A stretch of DNA of 64,000 nucleotides from Bradysia coprophila (taxonomy: Eukaryota; Arthropoda; Insecta; Diptera; Sciaridae), in assembly GCF_014529535.1 (NCBI RefSeq), contig NW_023503332.1, positions 62,001-126,000 of the forward strand, read 5' to 3'. Both the position numbers and the translations under genes were made by a program. The notes beneath the pieces are model-generated. The model did no database searches. It worked only from the letters and a program-made list of their open reading frames with translations, and had not been told where the DNA came from. Positions 45,762 to 57,459 of this stretch are shown here, piece after piece. Each line of letters opens with the position of its first letter. Position 1 is the stretch's first letter.

Positions 45762-46626
45762 ATGACATCAAAGGAACAGTACAGAAACAGTCTACCCGCC
45801 GACGCATTTGAAAAACTTTTTACGAATGATACAGCCGATGTCCACTTTGTTTTTGAACAGGATGGTGTCGTTCAACAGATTCCGGCACACAAATCTCTTT
45901 TGTCAGCTTTGAGTTCTGTATTTGATACCATGTTTAATGGTAATTGGGAAGACAGCAACGAAATTGTTATTACAGACGCCGGTGCAGCCGCATTCCAGGA
46001 ATTTCTTCAGTTTTTCTATAAAGGTACAATCTGCTTGTTGTTGTTTTGCTTGTCGTGTGCACTTGACGACACCACCAATACAAAATCTAAACATTAAAGG
46101 TACAGTAGAATTGACGGAGGACAACGCTCATGAAGTCTTGTATCTTGCCAACAAATATGATGTCCATCAAGCTATGTCTACGTGCGCGAGGTTTTTAATC
46201 GATCGCCTATCGTTGAAGAACGTTCTACGTACGCTCGAAATGGCTGATTTGTGCGATTTCGATGAACTGCAAGAAAAGTGCGAAGTATTCATTGGTCGGA
46301 ATATCGAAAAAATTTCCAAATCCAAAGAGTTTCTTCAATGTAACGTTACTATGCTGGCAAACATCATGGTTATTGATTCACTTGAATGTGATGGAGAAAA
46401 TATTTTCGATGCGTGCATCGCATGGGCGACGAATGCTTGTGAAGCGAAAAACATCGATCCGACGGATGTTAAAAATTTGCGAACAGAATTAGGGGATTGT
46501 TTCAATTTGATTGGTTTCATTGGTATGGGAAAGAAGGAATTCGCAGCACGATATCGCATTTATAAAGACATGTTCACACGGAACGAAGTTGATAATATTT
46601 TCCTGGAATTTTTGGACAATTATTGA
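45762..46626 (+). CDS. BTB-BACK protein, 2 exons, copy 2
   Basis: Exons 45762-46023 and 46100-46626, the same structure as copy 1, with an apparently identical 262-residue product and the same 76-bp intron. The upstream flank visible in the duplication (back to the hAT-like element) and the downstream AATAAA are also copied, so both genes could be expressed. Confidence 0.85.
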
Positions 46627-47333
46627 CAAATTAATAAAAATTCAAATCTAACTGAACGAATTCAAATCAAATGGTTAATACAAATAATGTAGTTCAGTCT
46701 CGCAACTCAGAGAGTAATAAAGAACTCTAAAAAAAGAATGAAGATTAATACCAGAAATATTTTTTTAGATGAAAATATCAGAAATATCTTTCAAAATGTA
46801 TTCCAAATACATATCAGAGGCAGTGAAATTTCAGCATGAATTTGGTTTTTCAGCTGATTCACACAAACAATCGAAACTGTTGAAACGTCTTTATACGATT
46901 TAACCATCACTACGCCCATGCGTGTACTAGCTTCAACAGTATTAAACAAGTATAAAACGTTTTCATTGTATGTGTGGATCAGCTGAAACTTCACTGCCTC
47001 TGACTGTGCAGAGATTGGATTGTGCGTAACGAATTTACATCAAGTGATCCTAATATTTTAGTTAACTAAGTACAAAATAAATAAGATTACTTTAAACTAA
47101 TTACGACTCGAAATAAATTGAAAGAAGTTTTTTCGAACAGAACGGCACAATTAATCTCAATGATCAAATACTAAAAGTTTTTTATGAAAGACATAAAACG
47201 CCTTTTAAATTGTACCAAAGTTTTATTTTTTCAACTACTTAAGTTTCGATCAACTATGTCAACTATCAACTATCATTATCAAGTTGATGTCTTCTCAAAA
47301 CTAAGATTTACAAACAATCTATCGTTATATATA

Positions 47334-48706
47334 TTAGGGCGTATCGAATTTTGAGAATTTTAAGGGCCGCGATAGCCTGTGTGCGGAAAACGTAGATCAT
47401 TGAAAACTAATTCCAGGCATATGGGTGATGGATCCGAAGGTGCCCGGGAAGAAGTCCCCCGGACGACTTTAACTTTCAAATGGTCATAACTCGGAAAGTT
47501 GAGAGTATTTCTGAAAACAATGTTCTAGCAGGATGTAGAGCGTTAAAAACTCTACAAAACTGCCAAAGAAACCGATGGTCCGAAAGGTGTGTCTGTCGAG
47601 GTTTTCTAACATCGAAAGTTCGACATTTTCGTTTTTGACTTTTATTTCCTGAGAGACAAATTATTAAGTTTAGCTATTGGCATGAGGTTGTAGAGGAGGT
47701 CGAGTACTACCAGTACACTAGGCATTGTCCCGGTCGGCGATCCATCCGAAACCACTTTTTCAACATTAATGAATGAACTTTTTAAGTGTACCCACGTCGC
47801 CCACGAAGCCAGTGCAGACACTGTAACCGGTGTTGCTGAGTCGAGGTAACCTTGGCCAGTAAGTGCACATAATATTCCATAACAGTAGCTGAACTCTTTT
47901 ACAAAATATTTGGGATCTCTATGTAGCACATTATATTGACACGGTATACCACGAAGTTCAACCTTTTGTAAAAATATCGAAAAATGTGTATTTGCAACGA
48001 AATCGACTTCTTACTACTGTTCGTGGGTCAAATAACTAATTAAAACGATTATTTGTTGTTTTTCTCACAAATTTCACTTTCTCAGATTTTGTAGTACAAA
48101 ATGTGCTACACCGAATTCTTAAATATTTTGTAAAAGAGTTCAGCTACTGTTATGGAATATTATGTGCACTTACTGGCCAAGGTTACCTCGACTCAGCAAC
48201 ACCGGTTACATTGTCTGCACAGTGCACTGGCTTCGTGGGCGACGTGGGTACACTTAAAAAGTTCATTCATTAATGTTGAAAAGGTGGTTTCGGATGGATC
48301 GCCGACCGGGACAATGCCTAGTGTACTGGTAGTACTCGACCTCCTCTACAACCTCATGCCAAAAGCTAAAGTTAATAATTTGTCTCTCAGGAAATAAAAT
48401 TCAAAAACCAAAATGTCGAACTTTCGATGTTAGAAAACCTCGACAGACACACCTTTTGGACCATCGGTTTCTTTGGCAGTTTTGTAGAGTTTTTAACGCT
48501 CTACATCCTGCTAGAACATTGTTTTCAAAAATACTCTTAACTTTCCGAGTTATGACCATTTGAAAGTTAAAGTCGTCCGGGGGGACTTCTTCCCGGGCAC
48601 CTTCGGATCCATCAACCATATGCCTGGACTTAGTTTTCAATGATCTACGTTTTGCGCACACAGGCTATCGCGGCCCTTAAAATTCTCAAAATTCGATACG
48701 CCCTAA
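47334..48706. mobile_element. Long foldback element, arms about 580 bp
   Basis: Begins TTAGGGCGTATCGAATTTTG and ends CAAAATTCGATACGCCCTAA. The arms match almost throughout (47334 to about 47915 against 48120-48706), around a loop of about 200 bp. TA lies on both sides (47332-47333 and 48707-48708), a possible 2-bp target duplication. Both arms contain the same open frame of about 80 codons (for example in the right arm from 48152, plus strand). Its product is not recognised and may be a decayed internal piece. Confidence 0.85.
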
Positions 48707-48954
48707 TACATATGACATTCATTGACAAAAAGGGGAAATTACTCGAACAATCTTGACTGGGAAAACAAAGCGTTACAACTCATATTCAATGGAAAAAGAA
48801 AGCACTCGTAAATTCTCTTAATAATCACACTGACTATCCAAGAACATTCGCTTTTTGTCTCTTTCTCCTTCACTGGATCGACTAAGACCAACAACGGTGA
48901 TGCTTTGATTTTTATTCATTAGCTTTTTGTTTTTGTGCTTATTGATGTAAACCG

Positions 48955-49445
48955 CCTCGATGTAGTCTATTTTTCTGGCATCATTGAATTTTTTTTTAGC
49001 AAGAACAGATTGTCGCTGTCTATTTCATGGTTGCATTTTAACAGATGCTCTGACACAGCCGATGCTTCCTCATTGTCATTTTCCCAATCTTGTAGATGCT
49101 CATTGAAACGCGTTAAAATTCGTCTTACGCTTCTGCCTACGTGTATAAAATCGCATCCTTCTTGGCAATTTATTTTGTAAATTCCGGATTTGTGATGTTT
49201 TTCAACTGAGTCTTTTAACGATTCCAATTGACGGAGAGTGTTTCCACTACGATGGACTATTTCTAGATTTAGTTTATTGTACTAAGTTTCTTGGTCAATT
49301 CTGGGCAGTACTCCATACTAATCCGTTTTGTTTCGTTGTCCTTATTCTTTAAACCGTAGAAAGTAGAGTAATTCAGCAATTCGTTTTTTCGTTCATGCTT
49401 CCGGATTATTCTTTCAATTGATTCCTTTTTGTATCCATTTTGATT
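48955..49445 (-). mobile_element. Penelope-like element fragment (GIY-YIG endonuclease)
   Basis: On the minus strand a GIY-YIG-type segment reads KSGIYKINCQEGCDFIHVGR then RRILTRFNEHLQDWE, ending with LKCNHEID. Upstream in the same direction is the connecting region of Penelope-like elements (NTLRQLESLKDSVEKHHKSG, and before a frameshift NGYKKESIERIIRKHERK). The second motif is HVG where YIG or YVG would be expected. The RT is absent and a frameshift with stops is present, so this is a 5'-truncated dead copy. Confidence 0.78.
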
Positions 49446-51273
49446 ACTTTACTAAACATCATAAACACTTGAAGGACCAACACCCAATATCATCAGTATC
49501 TGACAAATTGACCAGGCATGATAATGTCTAAAAAAATAGGAAATTTGATTATGGTAGATATTTTGATACAAATGTCAACATTCTAAATTTCAAGAAAATC
49601 TTTATCCCATCAGTTTTTGAATACCGTAGCTTACCAACTTAGTAAGTATCTAAACTACCGTGTTAAGGCAAAAAAACATAGCTAACGCCGACCCGTACGA
49701 AACACCTATTCGTATCAAAAGCCTTTAATGTGAAACTCTTTATTTCTCTTACTTCATACTCCTCTCTACTGAAAAGCTATTCGCCCTTTAAAATCACTTA
49801 TCCACTCTTTGCCTTGTCAGCATATACAAATAAATTGCCGGAGGCATTATAGACAGCCCCGTACGAAGTCAACTTTCATAAATTCCTATTTAAACAGCTA
49901 TATACCGCTATATTTACCTATATTTTCCTATAAAAAAACATTTCACAGATGAATATGCTATTATATAGCTCTAAATGCCTGTATATAGCTCAATATAGCT
50001 GTATATAGTTATATATAGATGTCTATATATGGAATGCCTGAAACACCCCACACATATAGCCAATTACTTCGATGTTAACAGAAACTATATAAGTACACCT
50101 ATAAAAATTTTGTCCAGCTCAGCTGTAGTCGTTGTACGAATGTACTGTACAAATTCGGGACAAGTACATTATGTTAACGTAGCAGTAATATTTACAGTAC
50201 AGCTGTATCAATGTACAGTTGGGCGAACATTGGTTGTCTCATCGAAAAATAAAAGTTGTACAGAAAATATTATTCAGAGTTCATAAATTTTCATCTTTAA
50301 ACTATTTAGTACGTTTATTTACGTCAACTTATTTAAAAAAAAAAAAAAACTGCCGTCCGTGCGATTCGAACTCGGGACCTCCGACACTCCAGTCCACCAC
50401 CTTACCCATGTCCCAACTCAGTACTTGTGTTTGGAAGACATTATGGGAAAGCTATCTTATAACATCGTACGTCTCCACTGTACTGTCTTGCTGAACATTA
50501 ATGTTCAGTTGATCAGTATTGTGAAATTGAACTTTAAAAGTTCTCGTATTTTAATACTGTTGTGTGGTAATGTAATTTCCAAATGTTCAAGAAGGAAGTT
50601 TTTTTTTCTGTAAATTATTTGTTAGGAAATTGTAAGACTTAAGTCTTCTTCTCCTATTCTATAATTCTAAGAATAAATATTTTGAAAGAAAAAGTTAAGT
50701 TTCCGGCAGATGGGCTTTTGTCACATGTTATTTAGACACCCAACAGTCTGACAGAAGCTTATTAAAATTAAGGGTAGCAACATAGTCAATTTTACTAATA
50801 CGTCATTACTGTCTCGCTCAAAAGCGGTTAAAACGCAACTAGTACTACACATGTGTACGTCAAATTTGTTATCCTTTGTTTGCAGACTTCAGTTTTTTCA
50901 TTTCATGATTTTGTATGTGAATGAAAACTAAAAGTGAGAAATTTTTCTTAGGAAAAGCTGTTTATTCATTTTTTTTAGCAAACTGTTTGAAAATGTGTTA
51001 AGAATCGATTGCGTGGATTTACTTAATCAGTGCCTTTTTCTCACAAGCATCGAGGCTGAGTTCTTTCGCCGGCTACATTTATGACAAAATACGTGGAATA
51101 ACGTGTCCTCCTTAAGTGCTAACTTTCGAACAGAAGAGAAAGATTGATATTTACGAATGTCAAAAAATAGGTTTATAGTGTAACAAAATCATTTACCAAG
51201 TCATTTATTAAAAAAATTTCTTGAGCCTTCATTATTCAAATACGTTATTATTCAAAACTTGAATTTCTGAATT
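49446..51273. other. AT-rich intergenic DNA
   Basis: No gene seen. A TATATAGCT-rich low-complexity stretch lies at 49900-50035 and a tRNA-like segment at 50339-50430. A segment near 50140 containing ACAAATTCGGGACAAGTACA recurs at about 52147. Confidence 0.45.
50339..50430 (-). repeat. tRNA-like SINE-type sequence
   Basis: On the minus strand GGTCCCGAGTTCGAATCGCA matches a polymerase III B box (GTTCGAATC). A possible A-box-like GGGTAAGGTGGTGGACTGG lies upstream and a run of at least thirteen T follows. The arms do not fold into a good cloverleaf, so a tRNA-derived SINE head or a dead tRNA is more likely than a working tRNA. Confidence 0.45.
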
Positions 51274-51973
51274 TAGTAGGGGGGCATTTCGTCAAAAAAA
51301 GTGATTTGCCTTCCTATGGATTTTATAAAAAATGTTTTGATGGGATTATTTTGAGTATTATTAGTAGTCAAAAAAACACTAATTAGAAAAATTCAAGGTC
51401 AACAAGGTTTTTTTAACAAACAAAATCTCACCCGCCAATATAAAATCAGCGGTACAATATAAACACTTCATTTCTTCCATTATTTTCAACGGAGATTGTG
51501 TATAAAATATAAAATTAATTAAACAACACGACATTTACGTGGAATCATCATCGAAAATTAAACTTTCGCGTACTTTGTCAACGTAGGTACTAGATTCGAA
51601 AAAACGATTCTTCTTCTTCTTCTACATATACGTCGGTTCTTTATTCGTATTGCACGCATGAATGAAGAACCGACGTATAGAAGAAGAAGAAGAATCGTCA
51701 TTAAGTGCATCTTGTACATACGTTAACAAAGCTCGCGAACGTTCATATTTCGGATTCCACGTAAGTGTCGCGTTATTTAATTAATTTTATATTTTATATA
51801 CAATCTCTGTTGGCGGTCGAAATTTTGTTTGTTAAAAAAACCTTGTTGATCCGCGACCTAAAAAATTTCTAATTAGTGTTTTTTTGATTACTAATAATAA
51901 TACTCAAAATAATCCCATCAAAACATTTTCGCTAATATTTTGGGATGGCTAGACACCAAATGCCCCTCTACTA
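51274..51973. mobile_element. 700-bp foldback element with central hairpin
   Basis: Ends TAGTAGGGGGGCATT and AATGCCCCTCTACTA are inverted copies, flanked by ATT on both sides (51271-51273, 51974-51976), a possible 3-bp target duplication. Inner blocks such as CAAACAAAATCTC/TTTTGTTTG and ATTTTATATTTTATA also mirror. The centre (about 51606-51700) is a near-perfect hairpin with TTCTTCTTCTTCTAC and ACGTCGGTTCTT paired to their inverses. Non-coding. Confidence 0.8.
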
Positions 51974-51976
51974 ATT

Positions 51977-54146
51977 ACAAATAGTTCCTAAATTGTCTCG
52001 AAAGTTCGTGCAGTGTTTAGTCTCATTTAATATTATGGAAGTTTTCACGACCACTACATTCAAACTGGCATTCATTCAGCTATAGTGTACATTGTCCATC
52101 TGAATGGTACTTTGAATCTGTCACAAATCATGTACTGCTCTGCTGTACAAATTCGGGACAAGTACATTTGTTAACGTAGCAGTATATTTGTTAACGTAAC
52201 AGAACAGTAGTACATCTTAGCTGTACATAGTACTGTCATTACGTTCAAAATTCAGCAATTACGTACAATATACAGATATGCTGAAAACTAATGTTCAGCT
52301 GTGTAGTAAAAAGAACTGCACGGGTACCATACCCAAATATTTTTTTTATAGGTGTACCATTTTTCACAAGATTTAATAAAATCCAATATGGCCGCCGTCA
52401 GCCATTTTGTTAGGAGACCGAAAATAGTACTGACGCTTTACATTCGTTAATACCTTTCAAACAAACAAAAAATCATGAAATTCGGTCAAAATTTACTCGA
52501 GATATTGACAAAATACTCCACGTTCACTATACGGCCGAGTAGCCAGATAAGAGCTCACTCCAAGAGACCTAGCTCACGCTGCGGTGAACATAATCTCATA
52601 AACTTTTTTTTCCCTGCTTAGCACGGTCAATACCTATCTAATAAAGTAAAAACAGACGAAATATGTTCAAATTTGGCCGACCTACAAGCAGAAACTGCTT
52701 GCCGCCCAGTACGTGGTTCACACCAAGGGCTCTAACTCACGAGTCGGTCATCCGATTTCCATAAACTTTTTTTTTGTCGATTGTTATTGTAAATACCATT
52801 TATTTGACGTATCACTTACATGTTTAGCGTTTAAATGTCCGGAGATATCTTCGAAAAACCGTAAAGCACTTATTGGGCCCCAGCTCGGGAGGGGTCGATC
52901 CGAAATCACTCATCTTCGAACTTGGCCTCTCTTTTGACATTACCAAACAGGAAAAAAAAGAATTTTCAAAATCGGATGCGTTTTACTCAAGTTATCGTGC
53001 AGACAGACGGAATACAAAAAAGGCTCAAAGCTTTCGAAAGCTCGTTAAAAGCAGAGACACAAATCAATGCGATACGTTGTTGAAATTCCTCTTTTTCCAT
53101 AAGTAAGTAGTGCTATTGGCACATTGCGAACAGTCACTTCATAATACTTTGGCCATTCACATCACCGAATAGACCCCTAATCGGATTTCTATTAATCAAA
53201 ACTTCCTTTATGGACACTCCACATTTAAGCGTTTTGTTCGACTTTGCTGAAATACTATTTTCTTCCGAATGTGCGGATCCCAGCTACTACCTATTTTGAT
53301 CCTGAGGAATGTGCTTACCGCGAACGTTGGGAAGACGAAATGATGTTTGGGTGGTCCAGAATGATAAACAATTTTGACATACACATTGATGGGTCGACTA
53401 TTCATCGCGTGCGGTCATACAAGCGCCTCGGTCTGGTGCTCGATGAGAGTTTTTCCTTCAGTCATATCAAAAAGATGATAAGACCCTTTGATGTGGCGCA
53501 ATGGAAGATATGTCCCACTGTCAATTATAGAGTGTTACACTGGTCCACAAATTAGTAAACTCCACTACTAAGCACAACTTTGCTGTTTCGACGAACTGAG
53601 GTATTCATTCAAGACCGACTCGACGTAACGATCTGGTGCATATTACTGCCCGCAATTGTGCTTTGACGAATGCGATTGTTGTGCTGACAATCAGCTCTAA
53701 GTGATTAAGGTCAAGGCTGAAGTTGATTGCTATGAACTCTAGTGATGATTATGGAGTTATCTCTTCTTTTGTTTTTTTTTTGTGTTAATTAGGGGAGCGG
53801 ACATTTCCATTTGCATTTGTGATTTGATTTTTGTTTTTGGGTTTCTTTCCCACTTAAATTTATGCTTATTTATCAATATTTAAGTCTTTGTATTTCACGC
53901 ACCAAATGAGGAAAAATAATAAATCTAAAATTTAAAAAAAAAATACTTTTCCATTGCACGCAGAAACGGGACTACAAAGTGTATATAATCAGCAGATAAT
54001 CGTAAAATGCATTTTCAGCGAAATCCCCTACCACCAGAATTTCGATTCATATTTTCAAGTAAATAGAAATTCATTCAGTGTGATTCCCCGTTAGTTGTTA
54101 AAAGTCTTTAGGGTCCACTACTTGCACAAAATACCTCGATGCAGTG
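51977..54146. other. Intergenic region with decayed repeats
   Basis: Holds a segment at 52385-52545 related to that near 13510-13690, further degenerate repeats to about 53060, and a LINE fragment. The likely promoter and leader of the lipase-CLCA gene follow after about 53900. No other gene seen. Confidence 0.45.
53330..53500 (+). mobile_element. LINE reverse transcriptase fragment
   Basis: One frame reads INNFDIHIDG then IHRVRSYKRLGLVLDESFSF and SHIKKM. This resembles the segment after the RT core of Jockey/I/CR1-type non-LTR elements (usually V..YKYLGV.LD..L.F..H). Only this piece remains. Confidence 0.55.
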
Positions 54147-57100
54147 ATGCATTCACTATTATTGTTGTTGTTGTCTTTCGGTGTTACATATTCATATGCT
54201 GAGCTGGAGCAATCGCATTTAGAAAAGTATAAGAATGTGCAGTACATTGCATTTGAAAAAGAAAATCCTATCCAACAACAGGACATCAGAGACGTTGAAT
54301 GTAGTGGCAATTTATCTACGGTCTTTATTGTTCATGGATACTTTAAGATTTCATTGAAAGAACCATTAAACACGAAAGATGACATTTTTAAGTATCGACA
54401 AGATGTTAAATGCGTAATTATTGTTTCCTGGTTGTATTATTCCATGTATTCTGGTGAGTACAACCTTATATAATAGTAGTGATGTGCTTGCGAATATAAT
54501 CATACTTAGTAAAGCACTTAGGTTTAGCGCGATACTTTTTCGACGAGTTCAATTTCCATATCATCGTTCGATGCCCTATAACTAACTCGAAATAAAAATG
54601 AAAAGTCTTTGTGTGACGTCGCTTGCAATAGTTATTCAAAAAACAGATGACAAAAAGTTTTAGTTTTGTGTGAACCGACGTCACTACTTTTCCATATTAG
54701 ATTGACTTATATGTAATGGGGCAGCGCGTACAGTTAGAGGAAATGAAATTTTAGCTATTTTTTTCGTGCTTCCGAATCTTAATTTTGACGAGTTGCAAGG
54801 TTATACCCCAACCGAGATGCAGTCACATTGCTTCAAATTGCAAATAGAACCTCTGTCCTTCCAAATTTTTATTTTGCCGAGTGGAAATACCGCCCCCCAC
54901 GTCGAACTATAATCTCCGTGTGTTTCAATCCCTTTTTTTTAAATTTCGTAACAGACAAGTCTGGCTTTGAAGATAAATCAACCAACTATCACATCATCGC
55001 CAAGACACATGTGCGCTATTTAGCCCAAGATGTTACCGAAAAAATGCAATATGTCCATCGTAATGGTGCTAAGAAAATTGAGTTGGTTGGTCATTCGATC
55101 GGAGCGCATGCCGTTGGACAGGCAGCAAGACATTTTAAGCAGAACACCGGACAGGAAGTTGACCGAATAATTGGTAATCTTAATGATACGAATCGATTGA
55201 AATATTTCGCTTAGTTTCACCTTTTCTTGTCCTAGCACTGGATCCAGCATCTACATATTTCAAGGACAATCCTCAGTGGAAACTAAGACCAACTGATGCG
55301 AAAAATGTAACTGTCTTTCACACCAACAGCGGTGGATATGGCCTTGATGAGAAAATTGGTACTACGGACATATTTGTCAATGGTGGCCAAAAGCAGCCAG
55401 AATGCAAACGTAAGCTAACGGACAATATTTGTTCTCACAACCGTGGATGGGATGTTTTCTCGGAACATTTAAAAAATTCGACAGCAGATCGAACTAAAAG
55501 CCAACGAATTCATAGTGACCGATTCGTACTGTGTGTAGACGTTTCAGGGAGTATGGACAAGCATAACAGATTAACACGAGCTATCAGTTCTGGCACGAAA
55601 TTATTTTCTGATATGAAAGTTGGATCGTACATAGGAATCGCAGTGTTTAGCAGCGATGCCAAAATGTTGCAAGACATCATCCAGATCACTGGTGATAAGG
55701 ACAGAGAAACTTTGATATCCAAATTACCGAAAAAAACAATTGGTGCAACTTCTATTGGTGCCGGTCTAAATTTATCGATGCAAATGCTGCAGAGTTTACC
55801 AGAGAGCGATCGATTTTGTTCAACCATTATTCTTCTTTCCGATGGCAAACAAAATGTTGAGCCGGGTCCAGAACAAATTTTACCTGCACTGCAGAAAGCG
55901 TGCATTGGCGTTAATTCTGTGGCTCTAGGAGCTGGCGCTTCGGCAGGTCTCGAACATTTGAGTGCCCAAACTGGCGGAAAAGTAATCCTCGCCATGGAAA
56001 GTAATGATGCCCAGCAAATTGTCGACACAGAGCGAGCCTTTCTGTTTTCATACGAAAACCAAATTGACTCTGACATTCGTCCCATTTATTTACCGACCAG
56101 ACAGGTGACACTGGGTGATGGTGAAAGTGTGATCAAATTTATAATTGACAAAAACGTCGGCAAGGACACTGAGTTCACTTTCACCAGTGAAGATAGCAAA
56201 CACTTTGATGTAAAGCTAATTACACCCAACGGAGAGACCTACACATCGACCAGTCCTGAATACACTGAAAATGCCTCAAACCTGCAAAAAATGTTCAAAA
56301 TTCCATTGGCAGAAACTGGAAATTGGGGTTTGGTGGTTCGAAAAATAGCAAAGACGAGACGTTCCATACGATCCACATCGAATGCTATTGTTACTGTCAA
56401 AAGTCATAGATTAGATCACGACCAGCCACCAATCCGTCTAGATGCATCATTGTCGAAGCGAACCCTCGAATACCCAAAATCCAATGCACAACAAGACGTC
56501 GACGATGCTCGAATTTTAATTTATGCGGAACTGCGACGTGGTCAATATCCAATTATCAATGCAAATGTGCTGGGTCATATCCAGGGTCTGAATGAAGAAC
56601 CAATCACATTTCAGTTGCGCGATGATGGATCATTCCCGGATGAATTGGCTAATGACGGTGTTTATACCGGGTCTATCATCAAATTGAAGCAAATTCAAAG
56701 GTATTCAGTCCATGTGTCAGCCACAAATCCAAACGAAACAGCCAGATTGGTTATGAGAGAAATTGACTACTTTGAACGAGAATTGATTGATTGTGACCGG
56801 ATTACGTGCGAAACGGTAGGCCAATTTGAGCGAGAAGACTATGTCGGTTCGGTTAAATTGATTTCTAAAGACAATGAGGATCACATTCCACCGAATCCGG
56901 TAACAGATCTACGAGCTTCGGTTCTCAACGAAACGGAAAGAATAATCGTCTTAGAATGGACTTCTCCGGGTGATGACGCTTTCGATGTGCAGGTGAAAGG
57001 ATACGATATCCGGGCAATCAGCGGCAAATACTTTGAAAATGCTTTCATCTTCAATGACAGTCACGTTGTTGAAGCATCGCATTTTGATCGAAAAGAGAAA

Positions 57101-57346
57101 TATTTACTGCGCGTACCTCAGCCGATGTGGAAATATGACAAGAAATTCGATGAGCCGGGATTTTTCTTGGAAATTACGTTTGCAGTAAAGGCAATTGGTG
57201 CCAACGGTGAAATGGCTCCAAGTTCAAATCTGGCATCGGTTGTACTAAAAGATAAACCGGTTGTACTAATCAACGCACATAAGCTGTGCAAAACGGTACG
57301 TAGAACTATTGCTCGTGTTGGTGTCGTCACGGTTACACGCTGTTGA
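54147..57346 (+). CDS. Secreted lipase fused to CLCA-type VWA protein, 3 exons
   Basis: Exons 54147-54453, 54955-55173 and 55236-57346 splice in frame at GT-AG sites into 878 residues. A signal peptide (MHSLLLLLLSFGVTYSYA) leads a pancreatic-type lipase domain with FIVHGY and a complete triad: S150 (GHSIGAH), D178 (ALDPAS), H243 (CSHNRG). After a linker of about 25 residues, and in the same exon as D178 and H243, comes a von Willebrand A domain. Its MIDAS is intact (D277, S279, S281 in DVSGSM; T347; D378). The rest follows CLCA proteins: GNWGLVVRK, a segment with DDGSFPDELANDGVYTG, then an FnIII-like region near 730-830 (NPVTDLRA, WTSPGDD). The usual CLCA N-terminal metalloprotease domain is absent. 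Probably secreted or surface-bound; activity is not shown. A possible donor near 57297 could give another C-terminus. It converges on the transporter gene. Confidence 0.85.
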
Positions 57347-57459
57347 CGCTGGATAAATGGAAGAAAGTAAAATGACAAAATTGTGTTGAAATTAGTTTTA
57401 TTTTCGTATCTTGGTCCCAACGGATGTATCGAGGGATTTCATTTGTTTGTGGATGCTTT

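Larger units (their letters stand above)
38579..47905. repeat. Tandem duplication, copy 2 (about 9.3 kb)
   Basis: Second copy of 28853-38570. Relative to copy 1 it has about 75 bp of extra sequence near 39470-39535 (net shift 66 bp over that part) and lacks 457 bp around 40425. It is otherwise nearly identical. Unlike copy 1 it runs on into a complete foldback element. MITE copies lie at 39053-39380, about 39681-40040 and 42414-42607. Confidence 0.95.

Noticed and set aside
50339-50430. Working tRNA gene on the minus strand
   Set aside because: There is a B box and a T run, but the arms do not pair into a cloverleaf.
52713-53106. Two overlapping short frames near 52.7-53.1 kb
   Set aside because: They lie in degenerate repeats, with no domain and no splice partners.
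54828-54954. Codons before TDKSGF in the lipase region
   Set aside because: They lie in intron 1; the acceptor at 54954 restores the lipase frame.
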